From Streptomyces omiyaensis (GTDB lineage: Bacteria; Actinomycetota; Actinomycetes; Streptomycetales; Streptomycetaceae): a stretch of DNA of 64,000 bases. How positions within the stretch are numbered: the stretch's first letter is position 1; every line of letters begins with the position of its first letter. Below the pieces are notes generated by a model. It was not told where the DNA came from. It ran no database searches and worked only from the letters and a program-made list of their open reading frames with translations. Made by a program: the position numbers and the translations under genes. This document shows positions 43,942-53,100 of this stretch, piece after piece. The stretch covers positions 242,410 through 306,409 of the forward strand of contig NZ_BMVV01000009.1 of NCBI RefSeq assembly GCF_014650895.1, written 5' to 3'.

Positions 43942-45198
43942 TCAGACCGCGCCCGACCCGAGGTCCTCCAGGACCGCCCGTGCCGCCCGCGCCCCCGAGG
44001 ACAGGGCGCCCTGGAGGGAGCCGGTGGCCCGGTGGTCCCCGCACACGTACCTGCCGGGTGCCCACCGCACGGTCCGGGACAGCGGCGTCGGGCCCGGCAT
44101 CGCGGGCAGGGCGTCGGTGACCGTGACCCGGTGGACCGGCTCCCAGCCGCTCGTGTCGGCGCCGTACACCTCGCCCAGGGCGCGCAGGACCGCGGCCGTC
44201 TCCGCCGTGTCGGGGGAGCCGAGCACCGAGGTGGACACCAGGGCCCGGCCGTCGGTGGAGAAACCCGGCTGGACGGCGGTGAGGACGCAGGTGTTGAGGA
44301 AGCGGCGGCGGGAGTCCACGACCAGGACGGGTTCCTCCAGCGGAGGCCGGTCGGCCGCGTGGTAGAGCGTGGTCACGATCCGGCCCTCCGGGACGCGGAG
44401 CCCCGGCAGCAGTCCGGCGGCGACCCGCTGCCCGGTGGCGACGACCACGGCCCGCGACGGCACCTCGCCGCCGTCCGCGAGGACCACGCCGTCCGGCGTC
44501 AGGGCGGCCACCGGGGTCCCGGTCCGCAGCACGTGGCGCGGCAGCCGCGCGGCGAGCTGGGCGGGCACCGCCCCGATCCCCTCGGCCGGCAGGCAGAGGG
44601 TGCCGCGCAGCATGCTCCGCCAGACCAGGTGGAAGAAGCGCGCCGAGGTCTCGAGCCGGTCCTCCAGGAACACCCCGGACAGGAACGGGCGGAAGAAGGT
44701 CTCCACGAGGTCGGGCGAGACGCCCGCCGCGGCCAGGGCCTCGCGCGTGGTGCCGTCGGTGCCGCGCCGGAGCACGGACGCCGGCGCCAGGGTGTCGCGG
44801 GCCGACAGGACCGACAGGGCGAGGAGGTCGCGGCCGGAGGCGAGCCGCCCCCGGAGCAGGTCCCCGCTCTCCTTCGGGCGCCGGCTGGGATCGGTGAACC
44901 GGCGCAGCCCGCCGCCGGTGTCGACGAGCACCCCGGGGGTGAACGGCCGCAGTCGCAGCGCCCGGAGTTCCACGCGGCGCTTGACCTGGGGGTACGAGGT
45001 GTTGAAGACCTGGAAGCCGCGGTCCGCGGTGAATCCGGCCACCCGGTCGGTGCGCATCCTCCCGCCGGGCGCGTCACCGGCCTCCAGGAGGAGGACCCGC
45101 AGGCCCTCCGCGCACAGGTCGCCGGCGCAGGCGAGGCCCGCGGCCCCCGCCCCGACGACCACCGCGTCGTACGGTCCGTCGTGCGTCGCCTTCTGCAT
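43942..45198 (-). CDS. FAD-dependent amine oxidase / phytoene-desaturase-like protein
   Basis: A 418-residue NAD(P)/FAD oxidoreductase. Dinucleotide motif YDAVVVGAGAAGLACAGDL, then LLLEAGDAPGGRMRTD; the C-terminal FAD contact is GRYVCGDHRATGSLQGALSSGARAA. Family members oxidise amines or desaturate isoprenoids. Proximity to a photolyase suggests a light-response or pigment role, but no carotenoid genes are visible. ATG at 45198 after GAGGGCGGC. The 5' side carries short CTTCCGGGT repeats (45220-45260). Confidence 0.82.
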   Translation of the reverse strand: MQKATHDGPYDAVVVGAGAAGLACAGDLCAEGLRVLLLEAGDAPGGRMRTDRVAGFTADRGFQVFNTSYPQVKRRVELRALRLRPFTPGVLVDTGGGLRRFTDPSRRPKESGDLLRGRLASGRDLLALSVLSARDTLAPASVLRRGTDGTTREALAAAGVSPDLVETFFRPFLSGVFLEDRLETSARFFHLVWRSMLRGTLCLPAEGIGAVPAQLAARLPRHVLRTGTPVAALTPDGVVLADGGEVPSRAVVVATGQRVAAGLLPGLRVPEGRIVTTLYHAADRPPLEEPVLVVDSRRRFLNTCVLTAVQPGFSTDGRALVSTSVLGSPDTAETAAVLRALGEVYGADTSGWEPVHRVTVTDALPAMPGPTPLSRTVRWAPGRYVCGDHRATGSLQGALSSGARAARAVLEDLGSGAV

Positions 45199-45337
45199 GC
45201 CGCCCTCTTTCCGTCTCCCGGATCTTCCGGGTCTTCCGGGTCTTCCGGTCTTCCGTCTTTCCGTTCTCCGCGCGATCTCCGGCCGCGACCGGACCCGCCC
45301 CCGCACGTCCCCTCGGCGCGTGCCCCGTCGGGGCCGG

Positions 45338-46849
45338 TCACGGCGGGGAGTCCCCCCGTACGTCCTGCCGCTCCCGCTCCTGCTCCAGGAGGGCGGCCAG
45401 GTCCGGCAGCCTGTCGAGGCCCCGCACCGCCCGGGACATGCGGGCGTTGCGGCCGAACGCGGCGCGGTTCCGGTGGAGGAAGGCCCAGTACCCCGCCGTG
45501 AACGGGCAGGCGTCCTCGCCGACGCGCCGGTCCGGCCGGTAGGGGCAGGGCCCGCACAGGTCGCTCATGCGGTCGATGTAGGCGCCGCCGGAGGTGTACG
45601 GCTTCGTCGTCATCCTGCCGCCGTCGGCGTACTGGGACATCCCGAGCACGTTGGGCAGCATCACCCAGTCGTACCCGTCGACGAAGCTCCGGTGGAACCA
45701 GTCCGTCACCGCGGCGGGGTCCCAGCCGCGCTGGAGGGCGTAACTGCCGAGGACCATCAGGCGCGGGATGTGGTGGGTCCATCCGGTGTCCCGGACCTGC
45801 CGCAGCGCCGTCGCCACGCACCGGGCCGACACGGCGTCCGCGTCGAGGGCGTCCCACCAGTCGGGCAGGGAGGCCGTGTGGCCGAGCGCGTTCGACGCCC
45901 GGTACTCCTCGCCGAAGTACCAGTACAGGTGCCACACGTACTCGCGCCAGCCGGCGATCTGCCGGACGAACCCCTCGACCGAGTTGAGCGGCGCGTCCCC
46001 CGCCCGCCAGGCCGCCACCGCCCCCTCCACGCACTCGACCGGGTCGAGCAGCCCGAGGTTCAGGGACGAGGACAGCAGGCTGTGGCTCATCGTGCCGTCG
46101 CCGGCGAGCACGGCGTCCTCGTACGCCCCGAACCCCGCGAGCCGGTGGCTCAGGAAGCGCCGCAGCGCCGCCAGCGCCCCACGGCGGTCCGCCGGGAAGG
46201 AGCGCGGACCGTCGCGGCCGACGAAGGAGACGTCCCCGTCCCGCTCCCAGCGGTCCAGGTCGCGGCGGACCTCCTCGTCCACCGCGTCCTCCCGGGGGCG
46301 GTGGGGCGCGGGCACGCCGAGCGTCCGCGCCCCGCGCGGCGGCGGCCGGCGGTTCTCGTGGTCCAGGTTCCAGGTGCCTCCCGCGGGCTCGTCGCCCTCC
46401 ATCAGCAGGTCGTGGTCGCGGCGGACCTGCCGGTAGAAGGCCTCCATGCGCAGCGTGCGCTGTCCGCCCGCCCAGGCGGCGAACTCCTCCGGCCGGACCA
46501 GGAAGCCGCGCGGCGGCAGCACCGTCACGCGGTCGAGCGAGCGCACCAGGCGCAGCGCCGCCCGCGAGGTCGGATGGCACACCGTCACCCGCCCGCGGCC
46601 CACCGCCTTCCGCAGCCCTTCCCGGTAGGTGTCGGCCCGCACGTACGTGACCCGGTCGCCGAGCTCGGCGGCGCGGTGCCGCATCGCCGAGAGGATCAGG
46701 TGCGCCTTGGCCCGGTGGAAGCGGCGCCGCCGGAAGACGGCCCGCGACTCGATCATCACCACGGGCGCGTCACGGTCCGGACCGCCTTCGTCCGGCGAGA
46801 GGAAGGACGGCCCGAGCTGGTCGCCGAAGAGCCAGTGCGTGTGCGTCAT
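45338..46849 (-). CDS. Fe-S-type cryptochrome/(6-4) photolyase
   Basis: A 503-residue protein of the FeS-BCP photolyase group. N-terminal Rossmann-like domain (HWLFGDQLGPSFL); helical FAD domain with FVRQIAGWREYVWHLYWYF, TGWTHHIPRLMVLGSYAL and YDWVMLPNVLGMSQYADGG. Cluster ligands are present as ARCVATAL and SDLCGPCPYRPDRRVGEDACPF. Known members (PhrB, CryB) repair (6-4) photoproducts or act as blue-light sensors. ATG at 46849; upstream lies a light-response candidate promoter region shared with the divergent SDR gene, but no site can be named. Confidence 0.9.
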   Translation of the reverse strand: MTHTHWLFGDQLGPSFLSPDEGGPDRDAPVVMIESRAVFRRRRFHRAKAHLILSAMRHRAAELGDRVTYVRADTYREGLRKAVGRGRVTVCHPTSRAALRLVRSLDRVTVLPPRGFLVRPEEFAAWAGGQRTLRMEAFYRQVRRDHDLLMEGDEPAGGTWNLDHENRRPPPRGARTLGVPAPHRPREDAVDEEVRRDLDRWERDGDVSFVGRDGPRSFPADRRGALAALRRFLSHRLAGFGAYEDAVLAGDGTMSHSLLSSSLNLGLLDPVECVEGAVAAWRAGDAPLNSVEGFVRQIAGWREYVWHLYWYFGEEYRASNALGHTASLPDWWDALDADAVSARCVATALRQVRDTGWTHHIPRLMVLGSYALQRGWDPAAVTDWFHRSFVDGYDWVMLPNVLGMSQYADGGRMTTKPYTSGGAYIDRMSDLCGPCPYRPDRRVGEDACPFTAGYWAFLHRNRAAFGRNARMSRAVRGLDRLPDLAALLEQERERQDVRGDSPP

Positions 46850-47138
46850 GCCGCATCCGTCCGTACGTGGGCGCCTGGGGACGCGGTGCTCCGTCGCACC
46901 GCCCCTTCCCCCTTCACCGCGGATGCGTCCGGCGGATGCGGCGGATGCAATGGCTGCGTCGGCTGCGGCGGACGCGGTGGAGTCGGCGGACGGGTCGGGT
47001 GCGTGGGGCCTCGGCCGGGATGGAGGCGTCCGTCCGCGTCCACCCGCATCCGCGACCCTCCGCCGGGCGAAGTTGCTGGAGAGGCATCTCTACGCAAAAG
47101 ATCTAAAATCGTATCCTCACCCTTCATCGGAGGCCCTC

Positions 47139-48044
47139 ATGGCCCGCTCCTGGGAACTGCAAGGACGAACCGCGGTCGTCACCGGCGCCGCCCGTGGCCT
47201 GGGCGCCGGTCTGGCCCGGCACCTCTCCCGGCGCGGCATGCGGGTCGCCCTGCTGGGCAGGGAGCACGCCACGCTCGCCGCGGTGGCCGACACGCTCGGC
47301 ACCGAGAGCCACATCGTGGAGGTCGACGTCACCGACGACGCGGCGATGCGGCGGGCCGCCGAGGACATCACGCGGACCTTCGGCCCGCCGTCGGTGGTCG
47401 TCGCCAACGCGGGAGTCGCCGAAGGGGGTCCCTTCGAGAGCTCCGACCCGGACACCTGGCGCCGTGTCGTCGAGGTCAACCTCGTCGGCAGCGCCGTCAC
47501 GGCGCGCGCCTTCCTTCCCGGGCTGCGCTCGACCCGCGGGTACTTCCTCCAGGTCGCGTCGACCGCCGCCTTCGGCTCGGCCCCCATGATGAGCGCCTAC
47601 TGCGCCTCCAAGGCGGGCGTCGAGGCCTTCGCGCGCTCCCTCCGGGCCGAGGTGGCGCACCGGGGCGTGGGGGTGGGGGTGGCGTACCTGCACTGGACCG
47701 ACACCGACATGGTCCGCGACGTCGACGACCACGCCGTCCTCCGGGAGCTGCGCGGGCACATGCCCGCCCCCGCGCGCCGGGTCTACCCGGTCGACCGGGT
47801 CGCGTCCTGGCTGACCCGGGGCGTCGAACGGCGCGCCGCCTCCGTCTACGCCCCGCCGTGGCTGCGGCTCGCCCAGGCCGGGCGCCCCTTCTTCCCGGTC
47901 GTGGTGGACCTGCTCTCCCGGCGGGAACTGCCCCGGCTCATGCGGGAGCACGAGTTCGAGCAGACGGGCCTGCTCGGCACCGGCGGTCGCGTGGAGGAGG
48001 CGATGATGGGCCACTCCGCGGCCGGCCGCGAGAAGGACCGCTGA
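47139..48044 (+). CDS. Short-chain dehydrogenase/reductase
   Basis: A 301-residue SDR. Cofactor motif TGAARGLGAG; ANAG in VVVANAGVAEGG; catalytic Ser in VASTAAFGSAP and Y-x-x-x-K in YCASKAGVEAF. An extended C-terminus is typical of Streptomyces SDRs of unknown substrate. ATG at 47139 has ATCGGAGGCCC upstream. An AT-rich segment (47091-47116, AAAGATCTAAAATCG) probably holds promoters for this gene and the divergent photolyase. Confidence 0.85.
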   Translation: MARSWELQGRTAVVTGAARGLGAGLARHLSRRGMRVALLGREHATLAAVADTLGTESHIVEVDVTDDAAMRRAAEDITRTFGPPSVVVANAGVAEGGPFESSDPDTWRRVVEVNLVGSAVTARAFLPGLRSTRGYFLQVASTAAFGSAPMMSAYCASKAGVEAFARSLRAEVAHRGVGVGVAYLHWTDTDMVRDVDDHAVLRELRGHMPAPARRVYPVDRVASWLTRGVERRAASVYAPPWLRLAQAGRPFFPVVVDLLSRRELPRLMREHEFEQTGLLGTGGRVEEAMMGHSAAGREKDR

Positions 48045-48224
48045 CCGGAGCCGTCCGCGGCCGATCGGCTCCGTCCGGTTTCGGGCGGGATCGCCCGGAT
48101 CGGCCCGTGACCCGGATCACACTCCTCCCGCATCCGCGCCGCGGCGAGGGAGGGAAGAGAGGGTGTCCGGCGGCTCGTTCCGCTCGGCGGGGGAGGGTCC
48201 GCGAAACCCGTTTCGCCTCGTGGT

Positions 48225-48275
48225 TCAATGTGTCTCGATCATTGAGATAGTTGATTGTTGAGAGATACTCGGGGA
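48225..48275 (+). promoter_or_regulatory. MarR-like operator/promoter of the MMPL gene
   Basis: An AT-rich strip holds TCAATG-N9-CATTGA (48225-48230, 48240-48245), an inner TCTC...GAGA pair and a following TTGAGATA/TTGAGAGATA direct repeat. It ends in GGGGAG before the ATG. Such repeats are typical of MarR targets, but no MarR gene is in the window. Confidence 0.5.
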
Positions 48276-48282
48276 GTTCTCC

Positions 48283-50358
48283 ATGTCCACACCCACGCGC
48301 TGGGCGAGCAGGCTGCTGCCGCTCCTGGTGCTCGTCGTCTGGCTCGCCATCGGAGGCGGGCTCGGTCCCTACGCCGGGAAGCTCGGCGAGGTGGCCACCA
48401 ACGACCAGGCCGCCTTCCTGCCCCGCAGCGCCGAGTCGACCCGGGTCCTCCAGGCCCAGGAGGCGTTCCGCCAGGAGGAGACGCTTCCCGCCCTGGTCCT
48501 GTGGACCGCCGAGGGCGGCGGCCCCGTCGCCCCCTCGGCGCAGGCCGAGGCCACCCGCTCCCTCGCGGCCCTCACCGGTACCGAGGGCGTGGTCGGCGCG
48601 CCCTCCCCCGCCTTCCCCTCCGAGGACGGAGAGGCCCTGCGGGGCGTCGTCCAGCTCCGGACCGACCTCGGCGACGAACTGCCCGCCGTGCTGGAGCGGA
48701 TCGACGCGGCGGCGTCCGGGGTCCCGGGCACCGAGGTGTGGCTGGGCGGTCCCGCCGCCACGCAGGCCGACCTCGGCGACGCCTTCGCGGGCATCGACGG
48801 CCTGCTGCTGGTCGTCGCCCTGGCGACCGTCCTGGTGATCCTGCTGCTGGTCTACCGGAGCGTCCTGCTCCCCTTGCTGATCATCGTCGGCGCCGTCTTC
48901 GCCCTCGGCCTGGCCTGCGCCGTCGTCTACGTCCTGGCCGACCACGACATCGTCCGGGTCGACGGCCAGGTGCAGGGCATCCTGTCCATCCTGGTCATCG
49001 GCGCCGCCACCGACTACGCCCTGCTGCTCGCCGCGCGCTACCGCGAGGAGCTGGGCGCGCGCGACGGCGACCGCGTGCCGGCCATGCGCGCCGCGCTCAG
49101 GCAGTCCTTCGGCCCGATCGTGGCCAGCGCCGCCACCGTCGCGCTCGGCCTGCTGGCCCTGCTCTTCAGCGACCTCACCAACAACCGCGCCCTCGGCCCC
49201 GTCGGCGCCATCGGCATCGCCTGCGCCGTCCTCAGCGCGGTGACGTTCCTCCCCGCCGCCCTCGTCCTCCTCGGCCGCGCCGCGTACTGGCCGGCCCGCC
49301 CCCGGCACACCCCCGACGGCGAGGCCGCCCACCCCGTCTGGCGCAGGGTCGCGGCCCTCGTCGACCGCGCGCCGCGCAAGGTCTGGGCGGGTTCCCTCGC
49401 GGCACTGCTCGCCTGCGCCGCGTTCTCCTTCACCCTCGACTCCAAGGGCGTCCCGCTCGACGAGATCTTCGTCAAGGACGCGCCCTCCGTCTCGGCCCAG
49501 GAGCGCCTGAGCCGGCACTTCCCGGGCGGCGCCGGCAACCCGGCCGTCGTCATCGCCGACGCGGACGCCGCGGAGCGGGTCCGCACGACCGCCGAGGGCG
49601 TCGACGGCGTCGACTCCGCGACGCTCTTCGCCGTCCCCGGCACCTCGGGGCCGCTCGTCGCCGACGGGCGCGTCCGCGTCGACGTGACCCTCACGGACGC
49701 CGCGGACTCCGACGCGGCCAAGCGGACCGTCGCCGCGCTGCGCACCGCCCTGCACGCCGTCCCCGGGGCGGACGCCCTCGTCGGGGGCTCGACGGCCCAG
49801 CAGTACGACACCCAGGTCACGGCCGAACGCGACCGGAAGCTCATCGTCCCCGTCGTGCTGGCGATCATCCTGGTGATCCTGGTCGGCCTGCTGCGCTCAC
49901 TGCTGCTGCCCGTGCTCCTGGTGGCGACGGTCGCCCTCAACTTCCTGGCGACGCTGGGCGTCGCGGCCCTCGTCTTCGAGCACGTCCTCGGCTTCACCGG
50001 CACCGACTCCGCCGTCCCGCTGTACGGATTCGTCTTCCTGGTCGCCCTCGGCGTCGACTACAACATCTTCCTCATGTCGCGGGTGCGGGAGGAGACGGAG
50101 CTCCACGGCACCCGCGAGGGCCTGCGGCGCGGCCTGGTCGCCACGGGCGGTGTCATCACCTCGGCCGGTGTCGTCCTCGCCGCGACCTTCGCGGCGCTGG
50201 GCGTGATCCCGCTGGCGTTCCTGGTCCAGATCGCCTTCATCGTCGCCTTCGGCGTCCTGCTCGACACGCTGGTCGTCCGGTCGCTCCTCGTGCCGGCCCT
50301 CGTCCGGGACATCGGCCCCACCGTCTGGTGGCCGGGGGCGCTGCGCAAGCGCCCCTGA
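48283..50358 (+). CDS. MMPL-family (RND-type) exporter
   Basis: A 691-residue protein with two repeats of one helix, a large extracellular loop and five helices. Marks: ATDYALLLAARYREEL in the first half and GVDYNIFLMSRVREETELHG in the second, carrying the Asp-Tyr proton-relay residues known in MmpL proteins. MmpL relatives export lipids, siderophores or drugs. ATG at 48283, GGGGAGTTCTCC site. Single gene; the upstream inverted repeats suggest ligand-inducible control. Confidence 0.9.
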   Translation: MSTPTRWASRLLPLLVLVVWLAIGGGLGPYAGKLGEVATNDQAAFLPRSAESTRVLQAQEAFRQEETLPALVLWTAEGGGPVAPSAQAEATRSLAALTGTEGVVGAPSPAFPSEDGEALRGVVQLRTDLGDELPAVLERIDAAASGVPGTEVWLGGPAATQADLGDAFAGIDGLLLVVALATVLVILLLVYRSVLLPLLIIVGAVFALGLACAVVYVLADHDIVRVDGQVQGILSILVIGAATDYALLLAARYREELGARDGDRVPAMRAALRQSFGPIVASAATVALGLLALLFSDLTNNRALGPVGAIGIACAVLSAVTFLPAALVLLGRAAYWPARPRHTPDGEAAHPVWRRVAALVDRAPRKVWAGSLAALLACAAFSFTLDSKGVPLDEIFVKDAPSVSAQERLSRHFPGGAGNPAVVIADADAAERVRTTAEGVDGVDSATLFAVPGTSGPLVADGRVRVDVTLTDAADSDAAKRTVAALRTALHAVPGADALVGGSTAQQYDTQVTAERDRKLIVPVVLAIILVILVGLLRSLLLPVLLVATVALNFLATLGVAALVFEHVLGFTGTDSAVPLYGFVFLVALGVDYNIFLMSRVREETELHGTREGLRRGLVATGGVITSAGVVLAATFAALGVIPLAFLVQIAFIVAFGVLLDTLVVRSLLVPALVRDIGPTVWWPGALRKRP

Positions 50359-50437
50359 CCCGCGAGGCCCGGTGCCCGTCCCGACGCGCGGTCCGGCGTG
50401 CGGCGGGGCGGGCCCTCGATCGGAGATCTTCTTTCCT

Positions 50438-50451
50438 TTACAGTGTTGTAG
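50438..50451. promoter_or_regulatory. Operator copy 1 (TTACA-N4-TGTAG)
   Basis: TTACA-GTGT-TGTAG preceded at once by TTTCCT, 168 bp before the first CNNM-type transporter gene. Same arrangement as at 55525 and 55912. It resembles BlaI/CopY-class sites (TACA...TGTA) in half-site sequence but with a 4-nt centre. Confidence 0.6.
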
Positions 50452-50618
50452 AAGATCGGGCCCCACCGGCCGGTCCCGCCCGGATCCCGTCCCGCGACGC
50501 CCGGGATCCCCCTCCCCGGACGAGTGAGGAGCGAGCGACCCGCAATGGGTGAGCCTCCCAGTAGGAGCCGTGCCACCGCCTGCCCCGACGCGTCGAGCCG
50601 GGGAACGGGGGTGGCACG

Positions 50619-51956
50619 GTGACCGAGGTGCTGCTCCTCCTGCTCGCGCTCGTCCTCACCCTCGCGTGCGCCGTCTTCGTGGCGGCCGAGTTCTCCCTCA
50701 CCACCGTCGACCGCGGTGAACTGGAGCGGGCCGCCGAGGCGGGGGAGCGCGGCGCCGAGAGCGCGCTGCGCGCCGTCCGCCGGCTGACCGTGCAGCTCTC
50801 CGGCGCCCAACTGGGCATCACCGTCACCTCCCTGGTCATCGGCATGCTCGCCGAACCGTCCCTGGCCGCGCTGCTGCGCGGCCCGCTGGAGGCGATCGGC
50901 CTCGGCGCCGCGGCGCCGCCCGTCGCGACCGTCCTCGGAGTGGCGGTCTCCACCGTGGTCCTCATGGTCGTCGGCGAGCTCGTGCCCAAGAACTGGGCGA
51001 TCTCCCGGCCGCTGGCCGTCGCCGAGGTCGTCGCCGGACCGCAGCGCGTCTTCACCGCGGCCTTCGGCCCCTTCATCCGGCACCTGAACGGCACCGCCAA
51101 CCGGTTCGTGCGCCGCTTCGGCCTGGAGCCGGCCGAGGAGCTGCACACCGTGCGGACCCCCGCCGAACTGGCCTCCCTCGCCCGGCACAGCGCGGCGGAG
51201 GGAGCCATCGAGGCGGATTCGGCCGAACTGTTCGTCCGGACGCTCCACTTGGGCGAGCTGACCGCCGAGAACGTCATGACGCCCCGCGTGGACGTCCACG
51301 CGCTGGAGGCGCGGGCCACGGCCGCCGACGCCGCCGACCTCACCCACGCCACCGGCCTCTCCCGCTTCCCGGTCCACCGGGGGAACCACGACGACGTGAT
51401 CGGGACCGTCCACATCCGCGACGTCCTCGCCCTGCCGCCGGAGGAACGGTCCACCACCCCGGTCGCCGCCCTCGCCACCCCGCCGCTGCTCGTGCCCGAG
51501 ACGCTGCCCGCCGACCGGCTCCTTGAGCGCCTGCGGGCCCACCGGGGCATGGCCGTCGTGATCGACGAGTACGGCGGCATGGCCGGCGTGGCGACCGTCG
51601 AGGACATCGTCGAGGAGGTCGTCGGCGAGGTGCGCGACGAGCACGACCCGGTGGAGGTGCCCGACCTGCTGCCCGCACCGCCCACCGACGACGGCCGGGC
51701 CACCTGGGAGGCCGACGGGGGCGTACGGATCGACCAGCTGGCCCGGATCGGGCTGCGGGCGCCGGCAGGCCCGTACGAGACGGTCGCCGGCCTCGTCGCG
51801 ACCCGCCTCGGCCGCATCCCGGCCGAGGGCGACGTCGTCCTGCTCGGCGGCTGGCGGCTCGACGTCCTCGACGTCGAGCACCACCGGGCGGACCGCGTCC
51901 ACCTCACCGAACCCGCCCCCGCCGCCGAGCCCGAGGACGCCGGAGCGGCCCGATGA
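50619..51956 (+). CDS. CNNM/CorC-family transporter, long form (pair 1)
   Basis: A 445-residue membrane protein: CNNM (DUF21) domain with about four helices (FVAAEFSLTTVDRGELE; GAQLGITVTSLVIGMLAEP; VVGELVPKNWAIS), a CBS pair (VMTPRVDVHALEA to VVIDEYGGMAGVATVEDIVEEVVGE), and a C-terminal CorC/HlyC domain (VRIDQLARIGLRAPAGPYETVAGLVATRLGRIPAEGD). Relatives move or sense Mg2+ or Co2+ with ATP-binding CBS domains. GTG at 50619. Its stop overlaps the short-form gene (ATGA). Confidence 0.88.
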   Translation: MTEVLLLLLALVLTLACAVFVAAEFSLTTVDRGELERAAEAGERGAESALRAVRRLTVQLSGAQLGITVTSLVIGMLAEPSLAALLRGPLEAIGLGAAAPPVATVLGVAVSTVVLMVVGELVPKNWAISRPLAVAEVVAGPQRVFTAAFGPFIRHLNGTANRFVRRFGLEPAEELHTVRTPAELASLARHSAAEGAIEADSAELFVRTLHLGELTAENVMTPRVDVHALEARATAADAADLTHATGLSRFPVHRGNHDDVIGTVHIRDVLALPPEERSTTPVAALATPPLLVPETLPADRLLERLRAHRGMAVVIDEYGGMAGVATVEDIVEEVVGEVRDEHDPVEVPDLLPAPPTDDGRATWEADGGVRIDQLARIGLRAPAGPYETVAGLVATRLGRIPAEGDVVLLGGWRLDVLDVEHHRADRVHLTEPAPAAEPEDAGAAR

Positions 51957-52969
51957 CCGCGCTCCAGCTCACCATCGGCTTCCTCACCCTCCTGACGAAC
52001 GCCTTCTTCGTCGGCGGCGAGTTCTCCCTGATCTCCGTCCGCCGCAGCCAGATCGAGCCGTCGGCCCGCGAGGGCGACCGGCGCGCCCGCATGACCCTGT
52101 GGGGCCTGGAACACCTCTCCGCCCTCCTGGCCACCGCACAGCTCGGCATCACCGTGTCCTCGCTGGTCCTCGGCGCGGTCGCCGAACCCGCGATCGCCCA
52201 CCTCCTGGAGCCCCTCTTCGAGGCGGCCCACGTGCCGCACGGCCTCGTGCACCCGATCGCCTTCGCCCTCGCCCTCGCCCTGGCGACGTACGCGCACATG
52301 CTGATCGGCGAGATGGTCCCGAAGAACATCGCCCTCGCCGCCCCGGTGCGGACCGCGCTGCTCCTCGGGCCGCCGCTCGTCGCCCTCACCCGCGCGCTGC
52401 GGCCGGTCGTCTTCGGCATCAACGCCTTCGCCAACGTGCTGCTGCGCCTGCTGCGGGTCGAGCCGAAGGACGAGGTCGCCGCCGTCTACACCGACGACCA
52501 GCTCGCCCGCATGGTCCAGGACACCAGCGAGGCCGGACTCCTCTCGCCCGCCGACGGCGAACGCCTGCGCGACGCCCTGGAACTCGGCACCCGCCCGGTC
52601 GGCGAGCTCGTCGTCCCCGTCGCGCGGATGGTCACCGTGGACCACCGCGTCACCCCGGCGGTCCTGGAACGCACGGCGGCCCGCGCCGGCTACTCCCGCT
52701 TCCCGGTCACCGGCCCCGCCGGCGCCGTCCTCGGATACCTCCACATCAAGGACACCCTCGGCGTCGCGGACCGCGACAGGCCCTTCCCCCGGACCGCGCT
52801 CCACGCCGTCACCCGGGTACGGATCGACACCCCGCTCGACGACGCCCTCACCGCCCTGCGCGCCGCCGGCAGCCACCTGGCCGCCGTCACCGGCGAGTCC
52901 GGCACCGTCGTCGGCTACGTGACGATGGAGGACCTCCTGGAGGAGCTGGTCGGGCCCGCCACCGTGTGA
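51953..52969 (+). CDS. CNNM/CorC-family transporter, short form (pair 1)
   Basis: A 338-residue paralogue lacking the CorC/HlyC C-terminal domain. CNNM motifs: FFVGGEFSLISVRRSQIE, TAQLGITVSSLVLGAVAEP, LIGEMVPKNIALAAP; CBS pair follows (RMVTVDHRVTPAVLERTAARAGYSRFPV; AVTGESGTVVGYVTMEDLLEELVG). Coupled by ATGA to the long form, so the two are made in equal amounts and may form a heterodimer. Confidence 0.86.
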   Translation: MTALQLTIGFLTLLTNAFFVGGEFSLISVRRSQIEPSAREGDRRARMTLWGLEHLSALLATAQLGITVSSLVLGAVAEPAIAHLLEPLFEAAHVPHGLVHPIAFALALALATYAHMLIGEMVPKNIALAAPVRTALLLGPPLVALTRALRPVVFGINAFANVLLRLLRVEPKDEVAAVYTDDQLARMVQDTSEAGLLSPADGERLRDALELGTRPVGELVVPVARMVTVDHRVTPAVLERTAARAGYSRFPVTGPAGAVLGYLHIKDTLGVADRDRPFPRTALHAVTRVRIDTPLDDALTALRAAGSHLAAVTGESGTVVGYVTMEDLLEELVGPATV

Positions 52970-53100
52970 CCCCCGACTCCCGACCCCCGCCCTCACCCCA
53001 CACCCACCACCACCCCGAGCCCGATGACCGCCCCACGAAGGAGCCCCTGCTTGTCCGCCAGAACGACGCGTCCCGTCCCCCCGAAGGGATGCGACCGCCG

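Noticed and set aside
45205..45265. CTTCCGGGT short repeats as a regulatory array
   Set aside because: Imperfect and few; probably low-complexity sequence in the 5' region of the amine oxidase gene.
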